A DNA stretch of 64,000 nt from NCBI GenBank assembly GCA_964590435.1, contig CAZPWT010000066.1, forward strand, positions 7,193 to 71,192, in the 5' to 3' direction. The notes under the pieces were generated by a model that was not told the DNA's origin, ran no database searches, and saw nothing but the letters and a program-made list of their open reading frames with translations. The DNA is from WSZJ01 sp964590435. GTDB taxonomy: Bacteria > Planctomycetota > MHYJ01 > WSZJ01. The position numbers were made by a program, and so were the translations under genes. Position 1 is the first letter of the stretch, and each line of letters opens with the position of its first letter. Positions 56,461 through 64,000 of the stretch are shown here, in pieces.

Positions 56461-57576
56461 ATGCGCTGGGCCTTCTGGCGAAAAGAACCCGATCCTCCGC
56501 AGCGGCCGCTGACCCGGCGGCTGGTGAAGAAGGATGCGCCGCAGCCGGCGGCGGAGCCCGAGGAGTCCGCGGGCGACGGCGCGAGCGAAGAAGCGCTGGA
56601 CGAGATGCCGCCGATGGAAGAAGCCGCGGCGCCTGCGCCACCGGCCCCCCCTCCTGCCGCGCCGGAACCCGGCGCCGCGCCCGAGGCCCCGCCGACGCCG
56701 TCCGGCGGCGTCCCTGCGCTGGGGCGGTCGACCGAACGGCTGGGCGACCTGCTGGTGAAGAGCGGCGCGATCTCGCAGGACGCACTCGAAAAGGCGCTCG
56801 ACACCCAGCGCGAGCTGCGCGCCGACACCTACCTCGGCGAAATCCTGGTCCGCGAGAACGTCATCGACGAAGAGAAGCTCGCCGCGATGATCTCCCAGCA
56901 GTACCGGATCCCGCTTCTCCGCATGGACGGCCACGAGTTCAAGAAGGACCTGCTCGGGCTGCTCAAGGCCGACGACGCGTGGCGCCTGAGGGCGATCCCG
57001 ACGGACAAGCTGGGGCGGATCCTGTCGGTGGCGATGACGAACCCGCTGGACGAGCGGGCGATCGCGGAACTCGGGAAGATCACGGGGCTCAAGATCAAGC
57101 CGCTGATCGTGGTGGGTTCGGAGATGCGGCGGGCGCTCGACTTCGTCTACCCGGGGCGCGCGCCGTCGACCGTGCCGCGGCCGCGCTCGGTGGCGCCGGC
57201 GGTGAAGCCCGCCCCGGTGAAGCCGTCGCCCGGCACGGCCACGGTGCAGCCGGGTCCTGCGACCGGGAAATTCGTCGCCCTCGCGCCCGACCCGGGCCCC
57301 AAGGCCCAGCCGCTCGCTCCGGGCGCCAATACGATCCTGCGCCGCGCTCCTCCCAAGGCCGTCGCGCCGGCGCCCGCCGCCGCTCCCGCCGCCGACCGGC
57401 TCGTCGCCGAGTCCGTGTCCGAAGATGCTTTCGAGGCCGGCACCTCGACCAACCCCGAGTTCCTCCTCCGCACCGTTCCCGACGGCCCCCAGCGCCGCCG
57501 CGCGATGCCCGCCACGCCGATCGGCGACGCGGAGTTCGTGCTGTTCGTCGGCTCGCTCCCGCGAGCGAAAGCCTAG
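56461..57576 (+). CDS. MshEN-domain (GspE N-terminal-like) protein, probable c-di-GMP receptor
   Basis: This 371-residue protein has a Pro/Ala/Glu-rich N terminus (1-90) and a GspE-N/MshEN domain (about 95-235). The motif RLGDLLVKSGAISQDALEKA, then YLGEILVRENVIDEEKLAAM and QQYRIPLL, fits the c-di-GMP-binding pattern. There is no secretion ATPase domain. The rest is Pro/Ala-rich with a short conserved end (FVLFVGSLPRAKA). It may serve as an adaptor for motility or secretion signals. It overlaps the convergent next gene by 4 nt. Confidence 0.75.
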   Translation: MRWAFWRKEPDPPQRPLTRRLVKKDAPQPAAEPEESAGDGASEEALDEMPPMEEAAAPAPPAPPPAAPEPGAAPEAPPTPSGGVPALGRSTERLGDLLVKSGAISQDALEKALDTQRELRADTYLGEILVRENVIDEEKLAAMISQQYRIPLLRMDGHEFKKDLLGLLKADDAWRLRAIPTDKLGRILSVAMTNPLDERAIAELGKITGLKIKPLIVVGSEMRRALDFVYPGRAPSTVPRPRSVAPAVKPAPVKPSPGTATVQPGPATGKFVALAPDPGPKAQPLAPGANTILRRAPPKAVAPAPAAAPAADRLVAESVSEDAFEAGTSTNPEFLLRTVPDGPQRRRAMPATPIGDAEFVLFVGSLPRAKA

Positions 57577-58619
57577 CCTTCCGTCGCCGCGACCGCGGCC
57601 CAGTGCGCCGGGAACCTCCCCACGATCGCCGCGTCCCGCGCCTTCCCCCCGAACCACCCGCTCTTCACGTCCAGCAGATACCACGCCGCCCGCTCCAGCG
57701 CCGCCGGCGCCCCCGCAGGGTCCTCGGCGCTTCCCGCCATCGACGCCAGCGTCCGCCACGCCGCAAGCCGAGCCCGAGCCACCGGGCGGCGCGGCGCGGC
57801 ATCGCCGGCGAGGGCGGCGCAGAAGAGCCACGCCCAGGCCTCGGCGGCCGTGGTTTCGCGGGCGCGGAGGATGGCGTCCTCCGGCGCGGCCTCCGGGACC
57901 AGCGCCGCGAACGCCCCCGCCGCCGCCGCCGGCGACGGCTGCCCCGCCGGCCGGCCCGCCGCCGCCAGCACCCGCGACCAGTGCGCGAACGAGGGGATCG
58001 CAGGCAGCGCAATCGCCGTCGCCTCCAGGTGCGTCTCCGCCGGCACGACCGGCACGAACCCTTCCACGTGCGCCCCGAACGGCAGGTGGAGGGAAGCGCC
58101 CTCCGGGGTGTGGGTGGGGAGCCAGGCGGCGCGTTCCATCGGGTGCGGCGCGAGGGCGAGCGTCCCGAGCGGGTCGCCGCGTTCCGCCGCGCGCCGTGCC
58201 GCGCCGAGCGCCAGCGGATCGGCCGAGACGTCTTCGCGCCGGAGCGCCCGTGCGTGCGCGGCGAGGAGGAGCACGTCGTCGCGGAACCCCGCGGCGGCGA
58301 TCGCCGCCCACGCGTGCGCCTGCGCCAGCCGGTCCGCGAGGTCCCCGAGCCGCTCTTCCGCCGGCGGCTCCCCCGCCAGCCACTCCGCCAGCGCCCGCAG
58401 CCCCGCCGCGCTCGCCGCCGCCAGGTTCTCGATCCGCTCCCGCACCGCCACGTGCGGCTTCGCCTGACGCTCGCCTGCCGCCTGCCGAAGCGCCCCCAGG
58501 TCGCCCCAGCGCTCTTCCCGCGCCAGCAGGTCCACCTCGGCGAAGACGTGCCGCCAGTCGGTTTCCGTGGCCCGCGACAGCGTTTCCCGCGCGTCGAATG
58601 CCGGTGAAGGATCGCTCAT
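57573..58619 (-). CDS. Hypothetical helical protein
   Basis: This 348-residue protein is Ala/Arg-rich and predicted mostly helical (LAAASAAGLRALAEWLAGEP; AHAWAAIAAAGFRDDVLLLA). The hydrophobic spacing and long helices suggest a soluble repeat or scaffold protein. I recognise no motif. It lies between the MshEN gene and ptsN, 27 nt downstream of ptsN on the same strand. Confidence 0.65.
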   Translation of the reverse strand: MSDPSPAFDARETLSRATETDWRHVFAEVDLLAREERWGDLGALRQAAGERQAKPHVAVRERIENLAAASAAGLRALAEWLAGEPPAEERLGDLADRLAQAHAWAAIAAAGFRDDVLLLAAHARALRREDVSADPLALGAARRAAERGDPLGTLALAPHPMERAAWLPTHTPEGASLHLPFGAHVEGFVPVVPAETHLEATAIALPAIPSFAHWSRVLAAAGRPAGQPSPAAAAGAFAALVPEAAPEDAILRARETTAAEAWAWLFCAALAGDAAPRRPVARARLAAWRTLASMAGSAEDPAGAPAALERAAWYLLDVKSGWFGGKARDAAIVGRFPAHWAAVAATEG

Positions 58620-58646
58620 GACGGCCGCGCGCCGGGGGGCGCGGCG

Positions 58647-59147
58647 CTACTCCAGCGTCTGGAAAACGCGGATGATCTCGTGCTCGTTCTTCGCGTCCAT
58701 CAGCCGCTGCCGCGACTCGTCCTTCAGGATCAGCGTCCCGATTTCCTTGTAGATGCTCAGGTACAGCTTGTCGTCGTAGGGCGGCGCCACCATCGCGAAA
58801 AACAGGTTCACCGGCTCCCCGTCCGGCGCCTCGAAGTCCAGCCCCTCCGGCGACCGCGCGAACGCCAGGATCAACTCCTTCGCCTGCATCGTCCGCACGT
58901 GCGGGATCGCCACGCCCTTCCCCACCGCCGTGCTGCTCTTCTTTTCGCGATTCACGAGGTCCGTCAGCAGCTTCGACTTGTTCCCCGTCTTCCCCGAGCT
59001 GTCGAGCAGGTCGCACAGCTCCGACAACGCCGCCTCTTTCAGGTCCCAGCGATGCCGTTCGACCGAAGCGCCCTCAGGCGGATCCGTGGGAACGGTCGCG
59101 AGGGCGAGCTTGATCTGGGCGGGTTTGATGTAGCGGACGAGATTCAT
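58647..59147 (-). CDS. ptsN: PTS IIA nitrogen-type protein, PtsN-like
   Basis: This 166-residue protein is a PTS EIIA of the fructose/nitrogen class. The phospho-acceptor His lies in GKGVAIPHVRT, with SSTAVGKG before it and LFFAMVAPPYDD after. No sugar permease is nearby, which favours a regulatory role. Position next to a hypothetical and the c-di-GMP/STAS group is of unknown meaning. Confidence 0.85.
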   Translation of the reverse strand: MNLVRYIKPAQIKLALATVPTDPPEGASVERHRWDLKEAALSELCDLLDSSGKTGNKSKLLTDLVNREKKSSTAVGKGVAIPHVRTMQAKELILAFARSPEGLDFEAPDGEPVNLFFAMVAPPYDDKLYLSIYKEIGTLILKDESRQRLMDAKNEHEIIRVFQTLE

Positions 59148-59212
59148 GCGGGAGGGATTTGATACAGCAGGCGCGGCACCCTGTCACGATTTCATTTTGA
59201 CGAAGTCCGTCC

Positions 59213-59602
59213 CTACGCCTTCGGCTGGTCCGCCCGCGCCTTGATCCGGTCCAGGCAGGCCGACCAGGTGTTCAGCAGCTCCGCCGCCTGCGCCGGGTCG
59301 TCCCCCTCGACGGTCGAACTGATCACCAGCCGCGTCCCGCTCTCGAGCGGGTCGCACCAGAACTCGACCCGCGCGCCGGGGATGAACTGGAGCGCGAAAA
59401 TCGTCGGCGGCGCCCACAGCACGACCTGCCCCTTCGTGGAGGCGCTCGTCCACCGGAACCGCACCTCCCCGTTCAGCCGCGGCTCGAACGTCACCTCCCC
59501 CGCCCCGAACCAGCGGCGGACCTCCGACGGCATCGTCAGGATCAGCCAGAGCCGGTTCGGCGGACTGTCGATGTTGGCTTCGACCAGGATCTTCCGGATC
59601 AC
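59213..59602 (-). CDS. SRPBCC/AHSA1-type ligand-binding protein
   Basis: This 129-residue protein has an AHSA1-like helix-grip pattern: KILVEANIDSPPNRLWLILT, SEVRRWFGAGEV, LNGEVRFRWTS, SGTRLVISSTVEG and a C-terminal helix (LNTWSACLDRIKA). It probably binds a hydrophobic ligand or acts as a co-chaperone. The GTG at 59602 overlaps the stop of the dehydrogenase gene (GTGA), so the two genes are coupled. Confidence 0.8.
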   Translation of the reverse strand: MIRKILVEANIDSPPNRLWLILTMPSEVRRWFGAGEVTFEPRLNGEVRFRWTSASTKGQVVLWAPPTIFALQFIPGARVEFWCDPLESGTRLVISSTVEGDDPAQAAELLNTWSACLDRIKARADQPKA

Positions 59603-60465
59603 TTCTGCGCCCCGCCCTCGTACGAATAGAACCCGCGCCCCGACTTGCGGCCGAGGTGGCCGGCGGCGACCATTTTCTTGAGAAGCGGGCACGGCCGGTA
59701 CTTGTCGTCGCCGAGGCCGCGGTGAAGGACGTCCATGATGGCGAGGCAGGTGTCGAGGCCGATGAAGTCGGCGAGGGTGAGCGGGCCCATCGGGTGGTTC
59801 ATGCCGAGCTTCATGATGCCGTCGATCGATTCCTTCGAAGCGACGCCCTCCCAGAGCGCGAAGACCGCTTCGTTGATCATCGGCAGCAGCACGCGGTTCG
59901 CGACGAAACCGGGGTAGTCATTCGCCTCGAGCGGCGTCTTGCCGAGCTTCTTGGCGAGTTCCACCGTCGCCGTGCACGTCGCGTCCGAAGTCGCGTGGCC
60001 GCGGATAACTTCGACGAGCGTCATGAGCGGGACGGGATTCATGAAGTGCATCCCGATGACGTCGGCCGGCCGTTTCGTGACCGAAGCGATCTCGGTGATG
60101 CTGATCGACGAGGTATTCGACGCCAGGATGACGCCCGGGCGGCACTTCGCATCGAGGTCGCGGAAGAGGTCCTTCTTGATCTTCTCGTTCTCGACGATGG
60201 CCTCGACGGCGAAGTCCCACGACCCGGCGTTGGACAGGTCGTTCGCCGTGCCGACGCGCTCAATCGCCGCTCCCTGATCCGCCGCGGAGATCTTTCCTTT
60301 CTCAGCCATTTTCCCGAGCGACTTCTTGATCGTCTCAAGCCCCTTGGCGACGAACTCAGGCTTCACGTCTACCATCGTGACCCTGATCCCGGCCACGGCA
60401 GCGACCTGCGCGATCCCATTCCCCATCTGACCGGCGCCAATGACGCCGATATGCTTGATTTCCAT
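59599..60465 (-). CDS. 3-hydroxybutyryl-CoA/3-hydroxyacyl-CoA dehydrogenase
   Basis: This 288-residue NAD-dependent enzyme has a Rossmann start (IGVIGAGQMGNGIAQ), the catalytic Ser/His/Glu region (ASNTSSISITEIAS; GMHFMNPVPLMTLVEVI) and the C-terminal dimer domain (NDYPGFVANRVLLPMINEA; GMNHPMGPLTLADFIGLD). It oxidises 3-hydroxyacyl-CoA. With the upstream thiolase it would make or break acetoacetyl-CoA and 3-hydroxybutyryl-CoA. GGAGAGG precedes the ATG at 60465. Confidence 0.92.
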   Translation of the reverse strand: MEIKHIGVIGAGQMGNGIAQVAAVAGIRVTMVDVKPEFVAKGLETIKKSLGKMAEKGKISAADQGAAIERVGTANDLSNAGSWDFAVEAIVENEKIKKDLFRDLDAKCRPGVILASNTSSISITEIASVTKRPADVIGMHFMNPVPLMTLVEVIRGHATSDATCTATVELAKKLGKTPLEANDYPGFVANRVLLPMINEAVFALWEGVASKESIDGIMKLGMNHPMGPLTLADFIGLDTCLAIMDVLHRGLGDDKYRPCPLLKKMVAAGHLGRKSGRGFYSYEGGAQK

Positions 60466-60479
60466 CGAGCCTCTCCCTA

Positions 60480-60601
60480 AAACCGTGGCGGTCCCTGCCC
60501 TTTCCCTTGCCCTTGCCCTTTCCCTCGCCCTTGCAGTTGCCGTTCCTCGCAACCCGCCTTCGCCCCTGCGGGGCTACGGCGGGCAAGCTCGCAACTAGTC
60601 G
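60480..60601. repeat. CCCTTTCCCTTGCCC words and nested hairpin between thiolase and dehydrogenase genes
   Basis: About 55 nt on the plus strand are tandem variants of CCCTTGCCCTTTCC. Next to them is a nested hairpin near 60552-60583 (CCCGCC outer, GCCCC/GGGGC inner) flanked by direct copies of TTGCGAG. It is another gap filled with degenerate short words. Confidence 0.45.
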
Positions 60602-61780
60602 TTAGACCGCCTCCACCGCCAGCGCGACAGCATTCCCTCCACCCAAACACAACGTCGCGACGCCGTTCTTCGCTTTCCGCTGCTTCATCGCGTGCAGCAG
60701 CGTCACGAGGATGCGGCACCCGGAAGCCCCGATCGGATGCCCGAGCGCGACCGCGCCGCCGTTCACGTTCACCTTCGCCGGATCGAGCTCCAGCTTGCGC
60801 GTCACCGCCACCGCCGCCGCGCTGAACGCCTCGTTGATCTCCACGAGGTCGTAATCGCGCACCGGCTTCTTCGTCTTCGCCACGAGGTTCGCGATCGCCT
60901 CGACCGGCGCCATCATGACCCACTCCGGCGCCACGCCGCCGGTCGCGTAACCCGCGATCCGCGCGAGTGGCTTCAGGTTCAGCTCCTTCAGCTTGCGTTC
61001 GCTCACCACCACCACCGCCGCCGCGCCGTCGTTGATCGACGACGCATTCGCCGCCGTCACCGACCCGTCCTTCTTGAACACCGGCTTCAGCCCCGACAGC
61101 TTCTCGAACGTCGAGTCCGCCCGCGGGCTCTCGTCCACCTCGACCCGGATCGTCCCCTTCTTGTCCGGGATCTCCACCGCCACGATCTCGTCCTTGAACA
61201 GCCCCGCCTTCTGCGCTTCCACCGCACGCCGGTGCGACTCCGCCGCGTACTTGTCCTGGTCGGCGCGCGAGACCGCGTGCTTGTCCGCGACGAGTTCCGC
61301 CGTGTTGCCCATGTGGAAGTCGTTGTAGATGTCCCAGAGGCCGTCGTTGACCATCGCGTCGAGCAGCTTGCCGTGTCCGAGCCGCTGTCCCTCGCGGGCC
61401 TGGGGCAGGAGGTACGGGGCCCGCGTCATGTTCTCCATCCCGCCGGCGACGATCAGGTCCGCATCCCCCGCCTTGATCGCCTGCGCCGCCAGCATCACGC
61501 TCTTCAGCCCCGACCCGCAGACCTTGTTGACCGTGAAACTCCCGATCCGGTCCGGGATCCCCGCGCCGCGCGCCGCCTGCCGCGCCGGGTTCTGCCCCAG
61601 CCCCGCCTGCAGCACGCACCCGTAGATGACTTCGTCCACGGCGTCGGCGGGAACGCCCGCGCGCCGAAGCGCTTCCTTGATGGCGACGGACCCGAGCTGG
61701 GGCGCGCCCGTTCCGGAGAAGGCGCCCTGGAATTTGCCGATGGCGGTGCGGCAAGCGGAAGCGATGAAGACGTCGGCCAT
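60602..61780 (-). CDS. Acetyl-CoA C-acetyltransferase (thiolase)
   Basis: This 392-residue enzyme has all thiolase signatures: the nucleophile Cys in TVNKVCGSGLKSVMLA, NGGAVALGHPIGASGCRIL with the catalytic His, and TLCLGGGNAVALAVE with the second Cys. It makes acetoacetyl-CoA from two acetyl-CoA, or cleaves it. It is the first gene of an operon with 3-hydroxyacyl-CoA dehydrogenase and the SRPBCC protein. The ATG at 61780 lies 446 nt from the divergent secreted-protein gene. Confidence 0.92.
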   Translation of the reverse strand: MADVFIASACRTAIGKFQGAFSGTGAPQLGSVAIKEALRRAGVPADAVDEVIYGCVLQAGLGQNPARQAARGAGIPDRIGSFTVNKVCGSGLKSVMLAAQAIKAGDADLIVAGGMENMTRAPYLLPQAREGQRLGHGKLLDAMVNDGLWDIYNDFHMGNTAELVADKHAVSRADQDKYAAESHRRAVEAQKAGLFKDEIVAVEIPDKKGTIRVEVDESPRADSTFEKLSGLKPVFKKDGSVTAANASSINDGAAAVVVVSERKLKELNLKPLARIAGYATGGVAPEWVMMAPVEAIANLVAKTKKPVRDYDLVEINEAFSAAAVAVTRKLELDPAKVNVNGGAVALGHPIGASGCRILVTLLHAMKQRKAKNGVATLCLGGGNAVALAVEAV

Positions 61781-62226
61781 GGGAGCAGCCTCGAAGGTGG
61801 CGAAGGGTTCATGATAGCCCGAAGCGCGCGGGGGGCAAGGACGGGGAGAAGGGCAAATCGTGAGGGAAACGAACGGCGGCCGGAGGGCTGTCAAGGGCAA
61901 CTGAAAAAAACTTTCGCGCGTGCAAACCTGCACAGGCGTCGCGAGCGATCATTAAGTCGATGAAGCATCCGAAATGCTTTCAACCGATTTTCCCTCAGTC
62001 CCTCGCCGGCGGACATACATGACTTCCGCGCTCAACATTCGCCCGGAATCTCGTCTTTCGCGACCCCGCCCCGCACCCTCCCCCAACCCCCAATCCGAAT
62101 TTTCATGCCCTATAGTCCATGTCGAGGGAACGGAAAGAAGCCGTGAAAGGGAACGCGGCTGCCAGCACTCCAGGGGGAACTGGTCGGTTTTTCCCGCCAC
62201 TGGACGTCACTCGGGAGATCGACACG
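61781..62226. other. Divergent intergenic region
   Basis: This 446-nt gap between the thiolase gene and a secreted-protein gene contains a TATAGT box (62111-62116) that may serve the rightward gene, without a clear -35. A TTGACA lies on the minus strand (61889-61894) for the thiolase, without a clear -10. It also has a small hairpin GTGCA-AACC-TGCAC near 61919-61932. No gene or repeat was seen. Confidence 0.4.
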
Positions 62227-63081
62227 ATGAAGCGCCTGATCTGGGCACCCGGCCTCGCGGCCGCCGCGCTCGCCGCGGCCACTCTTTACTCGCCGACGCC
62301 AGCCCGCGCCGACGGTACCACGCCGACGCACCTCAGCTGGTGCTCGACGCTCACCGACGAGCTTCGCAACCAGACGCTCGCTGGCCTCACCACGAACGCG
62401 GCCGGCAAGCCGCTCAACAGCTACCTGAGCGAGAGAACCATCCTCTTCGCCCAGGACGGGAATCCGTTCACGGAGAACCGCACGCTGTGCAACCAGCACG
62501 TCCTGATCCAGTTCCGGCACGCGTACGGATGGGATGACGCCGCCATCAAGGCCAAGTTCGGGTCCACCTGGGCCAACGCCGAAACCCTCTACAACGACAT
62601 CATGACGAACAGGGGCTTCGCGCGGGTCAACAGCGTCTTCGACATCCAGCCCGGCGATACCTTCGCGTTCAGCTACCGCGACGACCCGAATTCGGGCTAC
62701 CCCAGCGTCACCGGCCACACCGGCTTCATCAACTCGATCGGCCCCATCTACACCCACACCTTCACGAACAACGGCGTCACCGTCCGTTACCGCGACCTCG
62801 AGGTCTTCGACTCCGCCAATTCCGGCCACTCCCTCGACACCCGCTCCTTCCTCCCCGGCCAGCTCGGCCCGGGCAGCCCCCAGACCGAATGGTCCGGCGC
62901 CGGCCGCGGCTACATGCGCGTCTACGTCGACGCCAACGGCGAGTACCTGGGCTACACCTGGAGCATGACCGGCACCAAGACCCAGGCCCCCGGCACGCCC
63001 CCGAGCTGGAACTACTACAACAACAACTACAAGCCCGAGAGCCTGCGGCACTTTGCAGTGGGAAGAGTAACGGTCCCGTAG
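62227..63081 (+). CDS. Secreted protein, possibly NlpC/P60-like cysteine hydrolase
   Basis: This 284-residue protein has a signal peptide (LAAAALAAATLYSPTPARA). Its core resembles papain-like wall hydrolases: NRTLCNQHVLIQFRHAYG would hold a catalytic Cys, DIQPGDTFAF is the usual pre-His strand, and GHTGFINSI would hold the His. The assignment is weak since no third residue is clear. GGGAG precedes the ATG. A strong terminator follows. Confidence 0.6.
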   Translation: MKRLIWAPGLAAAALAAATLYSPTPARADGTTPTHLSWCSTLTDELRNQTLAGLTTNAAGKPLNSYLSERTILFAQDGNPFTENRTLCNQHVLIQFRHAYGWDDAAIKAKFGSTWANAETLYNDIMTNRGFARVNSVFDIQPGDTFAFSYRDDPNSGYPSVTGHTGFINSIGPIYTHTFTNNGVTVRYRDLEVFDSANSGHSLDTRSFLPGQLGPGSPQTEWSGAGRGYMRVYVDANGEYLGYTWSMTGTKTQAPGTPPSWNYYNNNYKPESLRHFAVGRVTVP

Positions 63082-63124
63082 CAGGCGACGAACCCGAAGC
63101 GCGTCTCCTGTGCGGAACGCGCTG

Positions 63125-63155
63125 GCCCCGGGGCCCTCATCCCCGGGGCGTTTTT
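63125..63155 (+). terminator. Intrinsic terminator
   Basis: A 9-bp stem (GCCCCGGGG with CCCCGGGGC), 7-nt loop and a TTTTT run lie 44 nt past the stop of the secreted protein gene. This is the clearest Rho-independent terminator in the window. Confidence 0.85.
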
Positions 63156-63230
63156 GCAGCGCGGGTGATTTACCGGCGGGTCTGCAGCCTCAACTCCCCG
63201 ACGGCTGAAAATCCAGACAAGGAGATCCGA

Positions 63231-63866
63231 ATGCGCGGCTGGATGGCAATTGTGCTGAGTGGAGCCTTGGTCGTGTTGGCACACTTCATTCCGAATAACC
63301 TCGTGGTGGCGGTTCCTCCACCGCCGGCTTCGGGAGGTGACGTCGGTGATGGCCCCTCGGGCGGTGGAACGACTGAAGGCGGCGACTGGTACCTGCCATA
63401 CGAGCCTGGAGACGGCTCTGCGGGTGGAGGCCACAGCCCGCACCCAGCCGATACGCTGGTCTCGCATGGCCTCCCTGGTTTCTCGGCGGAGACCCGCTTG
63501 CCGCTGCAATTCATGTCCACCATTACGAAGGTGTTGGTGCGGGACTTCAACAACGATCACAACCCTGACATCATGGCGGAAGATCGATACGGCATGGGCG
63601 GCTTGTACCTCTTTCTAGGTGATGGGACCGGGGCATACGGGCCGCCGGTTCGGCTGCCGAACGGAGGAATGGACCCCAACAACATGGAAGCGGGCGACTT
63701 CAACCTGGACGGTTGGCTCGACGTTGCCGTGACAAACGTGCTCATCGATACGGTCACGATTTACCTGAACGCGGGAGATGGGGTTGGGACATTTGTGCGT
63801 TCGCAGGACATCGCTGTCGGGTCGCTTCCGGAAGGTATCATCGTCGCGAATGTGGTGGAGCGGTAG
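63231..63866 (+). CDS. Secreted FG-GAP/VCBS-repeat protein, probably truncated
   Basis: This 211-residue protein has a signal or anchor segment (AIVLSGALVVLAHFIP), a Gly/Pro-rich linker and two VCBS-type repeats with calcium-like loops (VRDFNNDHNPDIMAEDRYG; GDFNLDGWLDVAVTNVLID). AAGGAGATC precedes the ATG. A third repeat starts (GDGVGTFVRSQDIAVG) but stops at TAG. Such proteins usually have seven propeller repeats, so truncation or a frameshift is likely. The last 134 nt of the window hold no further feature. Confidence 0.7.
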   Translation: MRGWMAIVLSGALVVLAHFIPNNLVVAVPPPPASGGDVGDGPSGGGTTEGGDWYLPYEPGDGSAGGGHSPHPADTLVSHGLPGFSAETRLPLQFMSTITKVLVRDFNNDHNPDIMAEDRYGMGGLYLFLGDGTGAYGPPVRLPNGGMDPNNMEAGDFNLDGWLDVAVTNVLIDTVTIYLNAGDGVGTFVRSQDIAVGSLPEGIIVANVVER

Positions 63867-64000
63867 TTGACAACGATTTTGAGACACCTGGATACGGCAT
63901 TTAGTGAAGTGCGACAGCCTCCACGACATCGGCCTCTCTGAGAGACGAATCGACCGCGGGCGACCAGCCCGCGGGAGCCGCCTCACCCTCGGAAATGAGG

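Noticed and set aside
63864..63866. Third selenocysteine site at the VCBS protein stop
   Set aside because: The stop is TAG, not TGA, and no continuing homologous frame follows.

Overview
The window is a high-GC bacterial chromosome segment. It carries Hanks-type Ser/Thr kinases with membrane tails, an ECF sigma factor, large secreted proteins of unknown function, a zinc-ribbon kinase ending in a DUF1080-like domain, and a tRNA without an encoded CCA. This mix suggests Planctomycetota or a related PVC-type lineage. That placement is inference; no rRNA or other taxonomic marker lies in the window.

Layout. (1) About 1-6.1 kb is a mobile-element-like block. A small HTH regulator faces left with a strong promoter, and a primase-helicase and a Xer-type tyrosine recombinase face right. 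A 1.26 kb gene-free tract follows. It contains an array of GC-rich hairpins, four of which share the same 8-nt loop (A/C)AACGGCC at about 100-nt spacing. A 10-nt motif, CTTTAGYCGC, recurs on both strands across this block. (2) 6-17 kb holds a membrane-anchored unknown, two overlapping kinases, a VapC/AbrB toxin-antitoxin pair, a 1333-residue kinase and a secreted toroid-fold protein. (3) 17-18.7 kb is a DUF1326 lipoprotein and a TetR regulator with a probable shared operator. (4) 18.7-28.3 kb has trehalose metabolism (TreS plus a phosphatase-synthase fusion), an RCK-type channel lacking the TVGYGD filter, a kinase, a HIT protein, a DUF2090 aldolase-like protein and a CPA2 antiporter. (5) 28.3-30.7 kb is a convergent pair of secreted-protein genes interrupted by in-frame TGA codons, one by a single TGA and one by two consecutive TGAs. 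Each TGA is followed at the expected distance by a 7-bp hairpin whose loop starts with GG. Both look like selenoprotein genes. (6) 30.8-38.8 kb has an HExxH secreted protein, a secreted esterase, tRNA-Leu(UAA) abutting a MITE-like inverted repeat, an EEP nuclease/phosphatase, an AlkP-family phosphodiesterase, an archaeal-type histone, a class III cyclase and an EamA transporter. (7) 38.8-49.9 kb has a YadA-like lipoprotein with an S74 chaperone, the ECF sigma factor, a GIY-YIG protein and two coupled RND pumps with an adaptor. (8) 49.9-59.2 kb has TPR and membrane proteins and a signalling group: an MshEN/PATAN-PQQ protein, a STAS-ribbon-HATPase fusion, an MshEN protein and PtsN. (9) 59.2-64 kb has thiolase plus 3-hydroxyacyl-CoA dehydrogenase, an SRPBCC protein and two secreted proteins.

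Many intergenic gaps hold inverted repeats or single arms built from degenerate short tandem words. The words differ from gap to gap but the architecture is the same. Selenocysteine machinery is not in the window, so the selenoprotein reading rests on frame continuity, hairpin geometry and redox-site position.
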